This document shows, in pieces, positions 7,100 to 7,386 of a stretch of DNA of 7,386 bases. Numbering within the stretch: the stretch's first letter is position 1; the number at the start of each line of letters is the position of its first letter. The stretch comes from VBKO01 sp036393835. GTDB lineage: Bacteria > Myxococcota > Myxococcia > Myxococcales > 40CM-4-68-19. The translations under genes were made by a program, and so were the position numbers. The stretch is from NCBI GenBank assembly GCA_036393835.1, contig DASWGI010000373.1, forward strand, positions 1 to 7,386, written 5' to 3'. The notes under the pieces are model-generated. The model saw only the letters and a list, made by a program, of their open reading frames with translations, was not told where the DNA came from and searched no databases.

Positions 7100-7386
7100 T
7101 CAAGGCACGACATCGAAGGCATCCACCCAGACCCACTTCTCCGTTGCCGAGGCGAGATGGGAGTGCGTCGCCTCGATCGCCAGCGTGTGCGGCCCGCTGC
7201 CGAGCGCGCCGGTCCGGAACATCACCGCCTGCGCTTGCGCGGGTGAGGCGTAGGTGTCGAACACCCCGACCAGCGCGCCGTCGAGATAGACGCGCCCGAT
7301 GCCGCTCCACTCGTCGCGGAAGCCGATCCAGCGGACGCGCGTGCCGGTGAACGAGAAGGTCGCGCGCGCGCCCAACTCCTCCGACA
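7100..7386 (-). CDS. C-terminal fragment of a protein with a galactose-binding-like beta-sandwich module
   Basis: The frame is open from the window's right edge to a TGA at 7100-7102, so only about 95 C-terminal residues are seen and the true start lies outside. The in-frame TTG at 7375 is just a codon, not a believable start. The fragment has the pattern of a carbohydrate-binding or galactose-binding-like jelly roll: GARATFSFTGTRVRWIG, GIGRVYLDGALVGVFDTY, then ALGSGPHTLAIEAT and a final WVWVDAFDVV strand. Such modules, often in tandem, end many extracellular glycan-active or adhesive proteins, so this protein is probably secreted and may bind sugars, but no catalytic part is visible. It is on the same strand as the methyltransferase, 45 bases upstream of it, and may belong to the same transcription unit. 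Family assignment rests on pattern only. Confidence 0.75.
   Translation of the reverse strand, partial: SEELGARATFSFTGTRVRWIGFRDEWSGIGRVYLDGALVGVFDTYASPAQAQAVMFRTGALGSGPHTLAIEATHSHLASATEKWVWVDAFDVVP

Overview
The window is GC-rich, with long open shadow frames on both strands, as expected from strong G/C bias at third codon positions. It is completely packed with genes that all run on the minus strand. The codon bias, gene style and secreted-protein content would fit a high-GC Gram-negative-like bacterium such as a myxobacterial or other deltaproteobacterial lineage, or an uncultured soil phylum. No taxonomic marker is present, so this is only an impression. No RNA genes, insertion sequences, CRISPR arrays or recognisable intrinsic terminators were seen, and the longest gap between genes is about 45 bases.

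Read in the direction of transcription (right to left), the layout is: (1) the C-terminal end of a protein with a beta-sandwich, galactose-binding-like module (7100-7386, cut by the window edge); (2) a class I SAM-dependent methyltransferase (6272-7054); (3) a secreted protein with a signal peptide, an NHL-like beta-propeller and a distinctive cysteine-containing C-terminal domain (4849-6231); (4) a CelD/BcsL-type GNAT acyltransferase (3724-4845); (5) a NodB-type polysaccharide deacetylase (2720-3727); (6) a Wzx-like polysaccharide flippase of the MOP superfamily (1236-2699); (7) the N-terminal two thirds of a glutamine-dependent asparagine-synthase-like amidotransferase (1-1232, cut by the window edge).

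Genes 3 to 7 are joined by gaps of 3, -4, 20 and 3 bases, so they almost certainly form one translationally coupled operon. Methyltransferase, acyltransferase, deacetylase, flippase and amidotransferase together are the typical modification and export functions of a surface or extracellular polysaccharide locus. The glycosyltransferases, polymerase and initiating sugar transferase would have to lie outside the window. The gene set resembles the EPS loci that accompany exosortase/PEP-CTERM systems, but neither an exosortase nor a PEP-CTERM tail is visible here.

The least expected feature is the secreted propeller protein, whose stop codon lies only three bases before the acyltransferase start. 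This places an exported, disulfide-capable protein of unknown function inside a polysaccharide-modification operon. I did not find clear evidence of a wholly new system.
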